From Galbibacter sp038433465 (GTDB taxonomy: Bacteria > Bacteroidota > Bacteroidia > Flavobacteriales > Flavobacteriaceae): a DNA stretch of 64,000 nt. Each line of letters opens with the position of its first letter. Positions within the stretch are counted from its first letter, which is position 1. The stretch lies in NCBI RefSeq assembly GCF_038433465.1, contig NZ_JAESVF010000009.1:66858-130857 (forward strand), written 5' to 3'. Made by a program: the position numbers and the translations under genes. Of this stretch, positions 8,309 through 17,569 are shown piece by piece. The notes beneath the pieces are model-generated. The model did no database searches, was not told the origin of the DNA, and was given only the letters and a program-made list of their open reading frames with translations.

Positions 8309-11300
8309 TTAAAATCCGATATTTAATCCAAGAGAATAACTTTGAGATAAAGGAATGTTTAACCCTGTAAATCCATAAACATTACTCCCTGCACTGTATT
8401 GATTTCCTTCTGGATCGTAACCATCAAATGGTGTCCAAATTAAAATGTTTTGAGCACTTGCAGAAATCGATAAACGGTTCATCTTTAAAGTTTCTAACAC
8501 CTTTCTTCCGAAGTTATAAGTCAATCCTACATTTCTAAGTTTAACCCAAGAAGCATCTTGTACAATTACCTCGGCAGCTCTGTTGTACACATTAGAATTT
8601 CTGTAGTAATTCTCGTCTATATAAACTTCTTGAGTGTTTGGAGTACCATCTGCTAGAACCCCAGAAAGGACAGTGTTTTCATATCTAAACTCAGTACTTT
8701 GTGGAACTCCATTTCTAATAGAGTTTCTCAGACCAGCATCGTATAAATCTCCTCCATTTTTCCAATCGATTAAGAAATTAAAACTGAAATTTTTATAACT
8801 TAAATTATTTCCGATAGAAGCTGTAAAATCTGGAAAAGCATTTCCTACAACTACTTTTTCTGAAGTATCAATTATAGGAAAACCACTTTCATCAATTAAA
8901 CGCTCTCCGTCAACATATGTCCATTTATACCCGTAGAGATTCCCCATTTTGTCTCCTTCTCTAATTTCTGAAGTAACCCCTGGGAAACCAGAATCAGCAA
9001 AAATAACACTCTCTACATCGTCTGGAATTTCTAGTACTTTACCTTCGTTGGTATTCCAGTTTAAAATTACTTCCCATGTAAAAGATTCGTTTTTGATGAT
9101 ATCTCCGCTAATCATTAACTCATGTCCGAAAGTTTCAAAATCTCCAGCATTTCTAACATAGCTAGACATTCCGGATGAATTTGCTGTACTTACTGCAAAA
9201 ATTTGATCTTTTACTCTCGATTTATAATAAGCATAATCAAAACGAAGTCTGTTATTAAAAAATCTTAAATCGGCTCCAATCTCGTATGATTGTGTTCTTT
9301 CTGGTACAATGTTAGGGTCTCCTTTGGTAATATCTGTAGTGTAACCTCCTTGACCTCCAAATGGAAAATCAGTATCGCTAACAAAATAATCGCCAATTTG
9401 TCCAAACAATGGTGCTTTACCAACTTCAGCCCAAGAAGCTCTTAATTTCCCGAAGCTAAACACTTCTTTGTTGTCCAACAACGAAGCTAAGTCATACGCT
9501 AAACTAACAGATGGGTAGAAAAATGATCTGTTGCCACTTGGTAACGTAGATACCCAATCGTTTCTTCCGGTAATTGTTAAAAACAAACTATTGTTATAGG
9601 TTGCTTTTAATTCTCCAAAAATACCCACATTACGTAGCTGAGTAATTGTTTTTGTTGCAAATGTATTAAGGGTGTTTGTTAGGTCGTTAAGTCCGTCAAT
9701 ATTTAGCGTTTCCCCTCTTACATCTGTATAAATTCTTTTTGTATCTGTAACTTGATTTCCTACCGTCAATTCGGTAACAAATTTTTCGCTCCACTCTTTA
9801 GTGGCTGTTGCTAAAAAGTTAGACTCTATAGCTGTAAAATTAATGTTTTGGTTTACGATAAATCCTCCAACAGCAGCTCCTGCATCAACATCTGGCGGAA
9901 CGAATCTGTTACGTTGATCTGAGTAATTATCAATTTGAGCAGAATAATTAATGGTTAACCATTCTTTAGGCGTCCAATTAAAAATTGTATTTCCTACCCA
10001 ACGATTTACATCGTCTACTAAAGAACTGTTTTCCATAAGGTATCTTGGATTATCAATAATTCCAAAAGAATAATCTCTTTCCGATCCATCTGGATTTATG
10101 TAATCGTTTATAGGAAAAGTACCTGAATAATAATACAAAGAACTCATCACAGACTTGTCTCCAGATGTTGCTCTTGCTCCTCCAGACTTGGTGTAAGCCA
10201 CAGAAGCATTCATATTAAAATTATCGGTAATTTGATAACCTCCTTTTAATCTGAAAGTAGTTTTATCGTAATTTGTATTTGGAAGAATTCCTTCATCTTC
10301 ATTCCTTCCTAATGAAAAGTAATAATTAAACTTATCGTCTGCTCCACTAATATTGAAGTTGATATCTTTATTTACCCCTGTACGGAATAAGTCGTACGGA
10401 CTGTAATATTTATCTCCAGTTAAATCAACAACAGTTCCATCACTTAATGTAGCAGAATCATCTGAATATCTGGGTCCCCATGAATAAAACGATGTTGAAT
10501 TTTGTACTCTATCAAACCCAGTATCGCTGTCTGGAGCGTAGATAGTTCTTGGCAATCCACCAAAACCTTCACGATACGTAGTTTGTACATCTGGAGTTTT
10601 CTCAACTTCTCTAAAACTTGTAGATGCAGAAATATTTACTTGTGCTTTTCCTTGCTTCCCTTTTTTAGTTGTGATGATAATTGCTCCATTAGAAGCTCTT
10701 ACCCCATACAAAGCAGTTGCTGCAGCTCCTTTTAAAACACTAAAGCTTTCAATATCTTCTGGATTGATGTCTCCTGCTCTGTTAGAAAATGAAAACTGTT
10801 CAGCACTATCTGGAGAGTTTGACCCTGCACTTGGTAATACATTTCCTGAAAAGGTATCATTATTATATGCAATTCCGTCAACAATAATAAGCGGTTGATT
10901 ATTTCTAGATGGATCAATAGAAGTAATACCTCTAATTAAAATATCGACTCCACCTCCAGAGGATCCAGATGTTTTACTTACTTGAACACCAGAAACTCTA
11001 CCTTGTAACGAACTTAAAGGGTTTTGCTCTCCAACAATTTCTACATCTTTTGCATCTAATTGTGTTACGGAGTAACCTAAAGAACGTTCATCCTTTTTAA
11101 TACCAAATGCCGTTACCACCACTTCATCCAAACTTTGGGCGTCTTCTAAAAGTGTAACATTAATTGTTTGATTGGTACCAACTGTCTTTTTTACAGTTTT
11201 CATACCTACATAAGTAAACACAATTACATCTCCACTGTTTGCATTAATTTGGTACTTTCCATCAAAATCGGTTGAGGTACCATTTGAAGATTGGCTTACT

Positions 11301-11419
11301 ACTACACTAACTCCAGGAAGCGGAGTTCCTTGCTCGTCTGTTACTGTTCCTGTAATGGTTTGAGAGAATGCCAAACTACAACACAACAACAAAGACATTG
11401 TAAATAAGAGTCTTTTCAT
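8309..11419 (-). CDS. SusC/RagA TonB-linked outer membrane transporter
   Basis: 1036 residues. A signal peptide (cleavage after AFSQ) is followed by a carboxypeptidase-D regulatory-like domain (TVTDEQGTPLPGVSVVV, about 22-100), a TonB-box-like stretch (SLDEVVVTAFG), the plug (ARMO-like SSLQGRVSGVQVSKTSGSSGG, VDILIRGITSID, ENPEDIESFSVLKGAAATALYG) and a 22-strand barrel ending SLGLNIGF with the C-terminal aromatic residue expected for BAM substrates. With the SusD gene it forms a TonB-driven uptake system. It is the first gene of the pair; the upstream 150 bases contain its promoter, but I cannot define a clear -33/-7 pair. Confidence 0.96.
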   Translation of the reverse strand: MKRLLFTMSLLLCCSLAFSQTITGTVTDEQGTPLPGVSVVVSQSSNGTSTDFDGKYQINANSGDVIVFTYVGMKTVKKTVGTNQTINVTLLEDAQSLDEVVVTAFGIKKDERSLGYSVTQLDAKDVEIVGEQNPLSSLQGRVSGVQVSKTSGSSGGGVDILIRGITSIDPSRNNQPLIIVDGIAYNNDTFSGNVLPSAGSNSPDSAEQFSFSNRAGDINPEDIESFSVLKGAAATALYGVRASNGAIIITTKKGKQGKAQVNISASTSFREVEKTPDVQTTYREGFGGLPRTIYAPDSDTGFDRVQNSTSFYSWGPRYSDDSATLSDGTVVDLTGDKYYSPYDLFRTGVNKDINFNISGADDKFNYYFSLGRNEDEGILPNTNYDKTTFRLKGGYQITDNFNMNASVAYTKSGGARATSGDKSVMSSLYYYSGTFPINDYINPDGSERDYSFGIIDNPRYLMENSSLVDDVNRWVGNTIFNWTPKEWLTINYSAQIDNYSDQRNRFVPPDVDAGAAVGGFIVNQNINFTAIESNFLATATKEWSEKFVTELTVGNQVTDTKRIYTDVRGETLNIDGLNDLTNTLNTFATKTITQLRNVGIFGELKATYNNSLFLTITGRNDWVSTLPSGNRSFFYPSVSLAYDLASLLDNKEVFSFGKLRASWAEVGKAPLFGQIGDYFVSDTDFPFGGQGGYTTDITKGDPNIVPERTQSYEIGADLRFFNNRLRFDYAYYKSRVKDQIFAVSTANSSGMSSYVRNAGDFETFGHELMISGDIIKNESFTWEVILNWNTNEGKVLEIPDDVESVIFADSGFPGVTSEIREGDKMGNLYGYKWTYVDGERLIDESGFPIIDTSEKVVVGNAFPDFTASIGNNLSYKNFSFNFLIDWKNGGDLYDAGLRNSIRNGVPQSTEFRYENTVLSGVLADGTPNTQEVYIDENYYRNSNVYNRAAEVIVQDASWVKLRNVGLTYNFGRKVLETLKMNRLSISASAQNILIWTPFDGYDPEGNQYSAGSNVYGFTGLNIPLSQSYSLGLNIGF

Positions 11420-11568
11420 AATTAAATTTTAAGTTAAATTAGGTTGCTAACACTTAAAAATACATATTATTTTAACAATACAGACTTCTATTGTTAAATA
11501 AAACATAAGTTATTCTTAAATTTTAGTCGTTGTGCCAATTTCTACAAATAATATAAATCTTGCAATAA

Positions 11569-11603
11569 AAAAAGCGTCGACTGTTATACAGTCGACGCTT
11601 TTT
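11569..11603 (-). terminator. Strong terminator after the response regulator
   Basis: A perfect 15-bp stem, aaaaaGCGTCGACTG (11569-11583) with CAGTCGACGCttttt (11589-11603) and a 5-base loop, gives a U-run on the minus strand. It separates the two-component operon from the SusCD genes, so the latter need their own promoter. Confidence 0.9.
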
Positions 11604-11624
11604 AAAATCGATATAAATAATATT

Positions 11625-12341
11625 TTAGCTGTCTGCTTCGCTTTTAACTACCAAACGGAAACCTTCTCCATGGATATTTAAAATTTCAACATCTTCATCT
11701 TTTTTCAAATATTTACGGAGCTTAGCAATGTAAACGTCCATACTTCTTGAAGTAAAATAGTTATCGTCTCTCCAAATTTTAGTTAACGCTAATTCTCTCG
11801 GCATTAAATCGTTTTCATGTAATGCTAACAAACGTAATAATTCGTTTTCTTTTGGAGATAGTTTTATAGGTTCTTCATCTTTATATGTTAAGAATCTAAG
11901 CTTTGAATTTAAATGGAAGTTTCCGATTTCGAATTCAAATTGTTTACTATCTGCTAATGACTCTGTTGATTTACGTTGGATGATCGCTTTTATTTTAAAC
12001 AATAACACTTCAGAATCGAATGGTTTGTTTAAATAATCGTCTGCCCCTACTTTATACCCTTTCAACACATCTTCTTTCATTGTTTTTGCTGTCAAGAAGA
12101 TAATTGGAATATTTTCGTCTTTTTCTCGTATTTCTTTAGCTAATGTAAATCCATCTTTGTAAGGCATCATCACATCAAGAATACATAAATCGAATGAATC
12201 TTTTCTAAACTTCTCATACCCTTCCATTCCATTTTTGGCTAGGGTTACATCAAAGTCATTCATCGACAAATAATCCTTTAGTACAATACCAAAGTTTGGA
12301 TCATCTTCTACTAATAAAATCTTTTTATTTACTGTTTCCAT
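11625..12341 (-). CDS. rprY: OmpR-type response regulator (RprY-like)
   Basis: 238 residues. The receiver domain (1-120) has the acidic pair E12/D13/D14, phospho-acceptor D56 (CILDVMMP), a conserved threonine (FLTAKT) and lysine (NKPFD). The winged-helix output domain (about 140-235) ends with the recognition helix (RSMDVYIAKLRKYL). The sequence matches the regulator called RprY in Bacteroides, whose partner is RprX; the adjacent kinase supports this. It is second in the operon, 5 bases after the kinase. Known RprY targets concern stress and nutrient limitation, but targets here are unknown. Confidence 0.9.
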   Translation of the reverse strand: METVNKKILLVEDDPNFGIVLKDYLSMNDFDVTLAKNGMEGYEKFRKDSFDLCILDVMMPYKDGFTLAKEIREKDENIPIIFLTAKTMKEDVLKGYKVGADDYLNKPFDSEVLLFKIKAIIQRKSTESLADSKQFEFEIGNFHLNSKLRFLTYKDEEPIKLSPKENELLRLLALHENDLMPRELALTKIWRDDNYFTSRSMDVYIAKLRKYLKKDEDVEILNIHGEGFRLVVKSEADS

Positions 12342-12346
12342 GCTTT

Positions 12347-13918
12347 TTATATTAAAGGTAACTTTACAAAAAAGGTACTTCCTTTATCTTTTTCACTTTC
12401 GGCGTATACTTCGCCTTGATGGTCTTCTACAATACTTTTAACATAGGCGAGCCCTAAACCATGCCCTTTTATATTGTGTATATTTCCTGTAGATTCCCTA
12501 TAAAATTTTTCAAATATTCTTTTTAATACTGCTTTACTCATACCTGCCCCGTTATCTTGAACTTTAATAACGATGCTGTTTTTAACAACTTCAGTATAAA
12601 CTTCTATTTCTGGAGCGTTTGGGGAGTATTTATTTGCATTATCTAATATGTTTACTAATATGTTGGTAAGATGAAAGTCGTTTCCAAGAATTTCACTTCG
12701 CGGTGCATCCAAATGTGTTTTTATATGTCCGCCTCTATTTTCAACCATTAATTCTACATGTGCAATAGCTTCTTCTATAAGCTCGTGTACATCTACTTTA
12801 TCCTTAACAATATCCAATTGGTTTTTTTCTAATTTGGATATTCTTAATACGTTTTCTACTTGCGCATGCATTCGTTTGTTTTCATCACGAATCATTTGTA
12901 AATAACGCTTAACTCTATCGGAATCTTCAAAAGCCTTAGGGTTTTTCAAAGAATCTAATGCCAAATTAATGGTTGCAATTGGCGTTTTAAACTCATGCGT
13001 CATGTTATTAATAAAGTCGGTCTTAATTTCAGAAATCTGCTTTTGCTTTATTAATTGATACAAGGCACTCGAATAGGCTATCAGAATAATTAATGTAAAA
13101 ACGATAGACAAAATGGCCATTTCTATGATTGAAGATATTAAAAATTTCTTCTTTTCAGGAAAACTTACCAATAAATCGTAGTTGCTATCTCCATCACTAT
13201 CAATAAATAACGGTGTTTTATAGCGCGATTCTGCTAATTGAATTTTATTACTCGAGCGTACTTTTGTTGCCAACCCTTTACTGTAAATTCCGTAGTCAAA
13301 ATTTAAATCGATATTTCTACTTGTAAAGGCTTGTTGCAATAACAATTCTATTTCTTGTTTAGAAACTCTTTTGTGAATAGGAACTCTTTTTGCTGTCTCC
13401 ATAAAACTATCTTCAAAAATAGCTTTATCCATAGCAGAGAATCCTCCAATTTTCTCAATTCGCTCTACTGGCGAATAAATCTTACCATCAATACCAAATT
13501 CTTCCCTTAAAATTTGAGTAGTTCTTTTACTCGTATATTTTTTTATAGGAATAGAATCGGTACTATTATTATCAAAGAACGTTGAGGTTGAACCGTAATC
13601 TTCTTCTAAAACTCCGTGAGAGTATATCAAAGTTTCATTACTATTTTTGTCTTTCTCAATAAAGAAAAACTCTCTTACATTCGATTCTTTAACCTCGCCA
13701 ACACTATCTCTAAGTTTTGCAAACTCGTCAAAGTAATCTTTAATTTCTCTTCTTTGAAGCTTATCGGAAACCGAATGCAACGCCTGAGAAATGGTATTAG
13801 AAAATTGTTCTTCTTTATCGTCTACTGCTGTTTTTATCCAATAACCTTGAACGAATATAATCCCCATTAGGGATAAACTCATCAAAATTACCAGAAGTAT
13901 AAATAAGCGTCTACTCAT
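12347..13918 (-). CDS. rprX: Sensor histidine kinase (RprX-like)
   Basis: 523 residues. Membrane helix at about 5-27, a periplasmic sensor part of about 230 residues (28-258) without a named domain, a second helix at about 260-283, then the kinase. The H box is MTHEFKTPIAT with phospho-histidine H308. The N box (LVNILDNANKYSP), G1 box (VQDNGAGMS), F box (IFEKFYRE) and G2 box (GHGLGLAYVKSIV) are all intact. No HAMP domain is obvious between the second helix and the H box. It is first in the operon and partners the downstream RprY-like regulator. Confidence 0.92.
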   Translation of the reverse strand: MSRRLFILLVILMSLSLMGIIFVQGYWIKTAVDDKEEQFSNTISQALHSVSDKLQRREIKDYFDEFAKLRDSVGEVKESNVREFFFIEKDKNSNETLIYSHGVLEEDYGSTSTFFDNNSTDSIPIKKYTSKRTTQILREEFGIDGKIYSPVERIEKIGGFSAMDKAIFEDSFMETAKRVPIHKRVSKQEIELLLQQAFTSRNIDLNFDYGIYSKGLATKVRSSNKIQLAESRYKTPLFIDSDGDSNYDLLVSFPEKKKFLISSIIEMAILSIVFTLIILIAYSSALYQLIKQKQISEIKTDFINNMTHEFKTPIATINLALDSLKNPKAFEDSDRVKRYLQMIRDENKRMHAQVENVLRISKLEKNQLDIVKDKVDVHELIEEAIAHVELMVENRGGHIKTHLDAPRSEILGNDFHLTNILVNILDNANKYSPNAPEIEVYTEVVKNSIVIKVQDNGAGMSKAVLKRIFEKFYRESTGNIHNIKGHGLGLAYVKSIVEDHQGEVYAESEKDKGSTFFVKLPLI

Positions 13919-14002
13919 TTTGTCAAAATTAAGGCTTTGTGATAAGGTATGTTAAGCATTTAACCTAACGTTAACAAAAATGTTAAAATATTTTAGGCAA
14001 AT

Positions 14003-14581
14003 CTATTTTTTAAGTAACGTTTTATGCAACTCCGCAACGATTTTACGAGTTTCATCCAGATTGATATTTTCAATAACATAATCCGACTTTTCAACTTTTG
14101 CTTCGTCGCTCCATTGGTTGTTCATACGTGCTTCTACTGCTTCTCGAGTAGTTTTATCTCTGCTCAACACTCTTTGTATTCTAATTTCTTTTGGAGCGGT
14201 AACTGTAATTACTAAATCGCAATTTTTGTCGCCACCGTTTTCAAATAAAATAGCGACTTCTTTTATTACATATGGGGAACTTTGTTTTTGCAACCATTGC
14301 TCGAAGTACTGCCCAACGGCAGGATGAATAATTGCATTTAATTGTTGTAGTTTGTTTGGATCTTCAAAAACAATATTTGCAAGATATTTCCTATTTGGAA
14401 GTTTATCTTGATAGGCCGACGCTCCGAAAATTTTTACAATATCCTTTCGAATATTATCGCTAGTTTCCATAAGCTGTTTTGCTTCGGTATCTGCTATAAA
14501 AACTGGAACTCCTAGTTCTTTAAACATTTGCGCAACGGTAGATTTTCCACTGCCAATACCGCCTGTTAAACCTACAACCAT
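14003..14581 (-). CDS. coaE: Dephospho-CoA kinase
   Basis: 192 residues, the normal length. It adds the 3'-phosphate to dephospho-CoA in the last step of coenzyme A synthesis. The P-loop GLTGGIGSGKST is at residues 4-15, followed by the typical VPVFIADTEAKQLM and a lid region with IQRVLSRDKTTREAVEARMNNQ. It is the last gene of a compact run with the glycosyltransferase and YbbR-like genes, two bases after the latter. CoaBC for the same pathway lies 5.6 kb away in this window. Confidence 0.97.
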   Translation of the reverse strand: MVVGLTGGIGSGKSTVAQMFKELGVPVFIADTEAKQLMETSDNIRKDIVKIFGASAYQDKLPNRKYLANIVFEDPNKLQQLNAIIHPAVGQYFEQWLQKQSSPYVIKEVAILFENGGDKNCDLVITVTAPKEIRIQRVLSRDKTTREAVEARMNNQWSDEAKVEKSDYVIENINLDETRKIVAELHKTLLKK

Positions 14582-14583
14582 TG

Positions 14584-15549
14584 TTATTGTTTTTTAATTA
14601 GAAACTCAACTTTTCTATCTAATATTTTTACTGAAGAAATAAACTTAGGATATTCTACCAACTCCGGAATTAATAAAGTGGTTTCTTCTGAAATGTCATT
14701 GTAATCGCATACTACTTTAAAAGCGCCTTCGTTGATTCTTTTCAACTCCGATATTGGTGCTTTACAAAGTAATTTCACCTTTTCTGGATAGATTTTTAAA
14801 CTGACGTTTTCAGGAAGATTTTCTACCTGAACAGGCACTAAAATTATTTTTTCTGAATAGCGCTCTACAGCTCCTTGAACAGAAACCTCCTCGGTTTGAA
14901 AAGTGAGTTCGCTAGCTATCGAGTCTGGAATGGAAAGTGCTACAGTATAATCAAAATCGTTTTGAATATTTGCATACTCCACACTATTGGTCGAAATCTC
15001 TGAAATACTCGCAACAATATCTTCTGGACCACGTACCCAAATACTATCTGGCGCTACAATTAAAGAGTCTTTTAACTGATAATCTTCTGCGTAGGATAAA
15101 TGAATCTCTGGGTCTACTTTTACGTATTTCTTCTGATTCACTCCCAACTTCAACACTACCGAATCGGCTTCAACTCGGCGCACTAAAATTGATTTATACT
15201 GCATTCCAATTAAGTCTTCCACATCATCTGGAAGTAAATAATAAGCATTGTTTTGCTGTTTAAAATCGGCTAAATCTAAAAAGAGGTCACGCTTAAATAT
15301 TCTGTAATTCAAAATTTTAAATCCTGAAGTTTCAATATTAGTTGTAATCGACTCTTTTGGGTTTCCAAGAATTAATTTATCCTCCGGTATCCCGATATAT
15401 TTTACTTTAAAAGTAACGTGCGATGTATAGGTATCGGATAGCGATATAAGAAACCAAAGAAAAAAAGAAATCACTAAAAACATCAAAAAAATAGATGCTT
15501 TTGGCTTACTCAACACATTTTTTATATACTGAAAAATATTCTTCTCCAT
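14584..15549 (-). CDS. YbbR-like domain protein (CdaR-like)
   Basis: 321 residues with one N-terminal membrane helix (about 17-37: ASIFLMFLVISFFLWFLISL) and an extracytoplasmic part made of YbbR-like beta-sandwich repeats (for example DPEIHLSYAEDYQLKDSLIVAPDSIWVRGP and VPVQVENLPENVSLKIYPEKVKL). In Firmicutes, YbbR/CdaR controls the diadenylate cyclase CdaA. No cyclase gene is adjacent here, so that role is not shown. It sits directly between the glycosyltransferase gene (no gap) and coaE (2 bases), an arrangement I recall from other Flavobacteriaceae. Confidence 0.85.
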   Translation of the reverse strand: MEKNIFQYIKNVLSKPKASIFLMFLVISFFLWFLISLSDTYTSHVTFKVKYIGIPEDKLILGNPKESITTNIETSGFKILNYRIFKRDLFLDLADFKQQNNAYYLLPDDVEDLIGMQYKSILVRRVEADSVVLKLGVNQKKYVKVDPEIHLSYAEDYQLKDSLIVAPDSIWVRGPEDIVASISEISTNSVEYANIQNDFDYTVALSIPDSIASELTFQTEEVSVQGAVERYSEKIILVPVQVENLPENVSLKIYPEKVKLLCKAPISELKRINEGAFKVVCDYNDISEETTLLIPELVEYPKFISSVKILDRKVEFLIKKQ

Positions 15550-16551
15550 CTATTTAAAAAATAACTTCGGAAAAATTTGTTCCGGCTTTTTCTTTGAAAA
15601 GGTAAGTAAAAAAGTAGATTTTACAAAGGCCAATCCGTAACCAAAAAACTGAGTTAATACTGCATAAACAGCTAAAAACGCAATTTTTACACTTTTATTT
15701 TTTACAAGCGCATCTAAAAATATAATGGTAAAGTACATAGCGTAAAGCCACAACAATCGTGCTTCTCCTGCAAACCAAAGTAAGATTGAAATTGCAAATC
15801 CTAAAATAAAAAATGTAGGAAACCAATAGGTTATTTTTTTAGTCTCTGGGTGCCATTGGTTTAAAATAGGACGCGTAAGTCCAAACTTTTGTACCTGCTG
15901 ATAAAATTTCTCCCACGAAATTCTACGTTTATGATACACAAATGCCAGTGGAATCAAAACGGTTTCAAAACCAGCTTTCCATAACCTAATGGTTAAATCG
16001 GGGTCTTCTCCTGGATGAATTTTCCCAAAACCTCCTGTGGTTTCAAACGCCTTTTGCGATAACCCCATATTAAAACTACGCGGTTGAAACTTATTAACTG
16101 CTTTCTTCCCACCGCGAATTCCTCCAGTGGTTAAAAAAGAGGTCATGCTATAATTAATTGCTTTTTGAATATCTGAAAAAGAACTGTGCGCCGCATCTGG
16201 ACCTCCGTAGCAATCTACAAAATTAGCATCCAAAGCACTTTTGGCTGCTTCTAAATATGAAGGTGGTAAAATACAATCGGAGTCGAGGATAATAAAATAA
16301 TTCCCTTTGGCTTTTTGCATTCCGTAGTTACGAGAATCTCCTGGTCCAGAATTCGGTTTAAAGTAATACGAAATTTGCAGTTTATCTTGATACTGTTGCA
16401 CTATTTCTTCCGAAGAAATTGTCGAACCATCTTCAACAATAACGACTTCAAATGGAATATCACCATCTAGCATCGCCATACTTTCAAGAAGTTCGTTTAC
16501 TTCCTCTGGCCTATTGTAAACTGGAATTATAAATGAAAAATTAAGCGCCAT
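15550..16551 (-). CDS. Family 2 glycosyltransferase
   Basis: 333 residues. The GT-A domain spans about 1-220: FSFIIPVYNRPEEVNELL at the N-terminus, VIVEDGST for nucleotide-sugar binding, the metal-binding DSD motif (ILDSDCILP), and the later GEDPDLTIRLWKAG motif that supplies the catalytic base region. Two or three membrane helices near 240-310 anchor it in the inner membrane. It probably transfers a sugar to a lipid or polysaccharide precursor; donor and acceptor are unknown. It is first of a three-gene run with the YbbR-like and coaE genes. Confidence 0.9.
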   Translation of the reverse strand: MALNFSFIIPVYNRPEEVNELLESMAMLDGDIPFEVVIVEDGSTISSEEIVQQYQDKLQISYYFKPNSGPGDSRNYGMQKAKGNYFIILDSDCILPPSYLEAAKSALDANFVDCYGGPDAAHSSFSDIQKAINYSMTSFLTTGGIRGGKKAVNKFQPRSFNMGLSQKAFETTGGFGKIHPGEDPDLTIRLWKAGFETVLIPLAFVYHKRRISWEKFYQQVQKFGLTRPILNQWHPETKKITYWFPTFFILGFAISILLWFAGEARLLWLYAMYFTIIFLDALVKNKSVKIAFLAVYAVLTQFFGYGLAFVKSTFLLTFSKKKPEQIFPKLFFK

Positions 16552-16575
16552 TTATAGCATACTTTTTAAAACAAG

Positions 16576-16628
16576 AAAGCTGTTTGAAAAGCGACTTATA
16601 CTATTACATCTACCTTTCAAACAGCTTT
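16576..16628 (-). terminator. Terminator after fabI
   Basis: AAAGCTGTTTGAAA (16576-16589) pairs perfectly with TTTCAAACAGCTTT (16615-16628), 14 bp, with a 25-base loop. On the minus strand it is followed by a T-rich stretch. It lies 19 bases past the fabI stop codon. Confidence 0.75.
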
Positions 16629-16646
16629 TTATATTATAGAAACTTA

Positions 16647-17465
16647 TTAATCTTCTTGCATGAATTTCTCCATCACTTCGTTACTTACTCCAGTGTTAGA
16701 GAATCCTCCATCGTGGAATAAGTTTTGCATCGTAACCTTTTTGGTAAGGTCTGAAAATAAACTAATGGTATAGTCGGCACAGTCTTGTGCAGTTGCATTT
16801 CCTAATGGCGACATTTTATCAGCATATGCAATAAAGCCATCAAAACCTTTTACTCCTTGTCCAGCAGTAGTTGGTGTTGGCGATTGCGAAATTGTGTTTA
16901 CACGTACATTTTTGTCTTTTCCGAAGAAATAACCAAAACTTCTAGCAATCGATTCTAAATATGCTTTGTTATCGGCCATATCGTTATAATCTGGAAATAC
17001 TCTTTGTGCAGCCATATAGGTTAGCGCAACAATACTTCCCCACTCATTCATTGCATCTTTTTGATACAATGTTTGACAAACTTTATGGAAAGACAATGCA
17101 GAAACATCCCATCCTTTTTCTGTGAAATCATATTTTTGGTCGGTATAATGTCTTCCTTTTCTAACGTTGATAGACATCCCGATTGAGTGTAATACGAAAT
17201 CGATTTTACCTCCTAAGATTTCCATAGCTTTTTCTACCAAGTTTTCTAAATCTTCTTGGTTGGTAGCATCCGCAGGAATAATTTCAGAACCTGTTTGCTC
17301 TGCCAAGGCTTTAATTTGCCCCATACGCATTGCAATTGGTGCGTTTGTCAATACAAATGTAGCTCCTTCTTCGTGTGCTTTTACTGCAGTTTTCCACGCT
17401 ATTGAGTTTTCATCTAACGCCCCGAAAATAATTCCTTTCTTTCCTTTTAATAAATTATATGACAT
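16647..17465 (-). CDS. fabI: Enoyl-[acyl-carrier-protein] reductase FabI
   Basis: 272 residues, a divergent short-chain dehydrogenase. It reduces enoyl-ACP with NADH in the last step of each fatty acid elongation cycle. The nucleotide-binding start is KGKKGIIFGALDENSIAW, the family motif HSIGMS is at 93-98, and the catalytic Tyr-x6-Lys pair is Y160/K167 (YNDMADNK), with the accessory Tyr at 150. Flavobacterial FabI proteins have this length and C-terminus (LFHDGGFSNTGVS). It is alone, between recN and a terminator. Confidence 0.96.
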   Translation of the reverse strand: MSYNLLKGKKGIIFGALDENSIAWKTAVKAHEEGATFVLTNAPIAMRMGQIKALAEQTGSEIIPADATNQEDLENLVEKAMEILGGKIDFVLHSIGMSINVRKGRHYTDQKYDFTEKGWDVSALSFHKVCQTLYQKDAMNEWGSIVALTYMAAQRVFPDYNDMADNKAYLESIARSFGYFFGKDKNVRVNTISQSPTPTTAGQGVKGFDGFIAYADKMSPLGNATAQDCADYTISLFSDLTKKVTMQNLFHDGGFSNTGVSNEVMEKFMQED

Positions 17466-17569
17466 ATCCTTTTGGTTAATTTCTTAATTACATTTGAAGC
17501 TCCAAAAATATTCAATTTATTTGTAAAAGAGTCTATTTTTTTGCTTTGATGCTTTTATATAAGTTACAA

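Noticed and set aside
6816..11419. Polysaccharide utilization locus
   Set aside because: SusC and SusD are present, but no glycoside hydrolase, lyase, sulfatase or SusE/F-like gene lies nearby.
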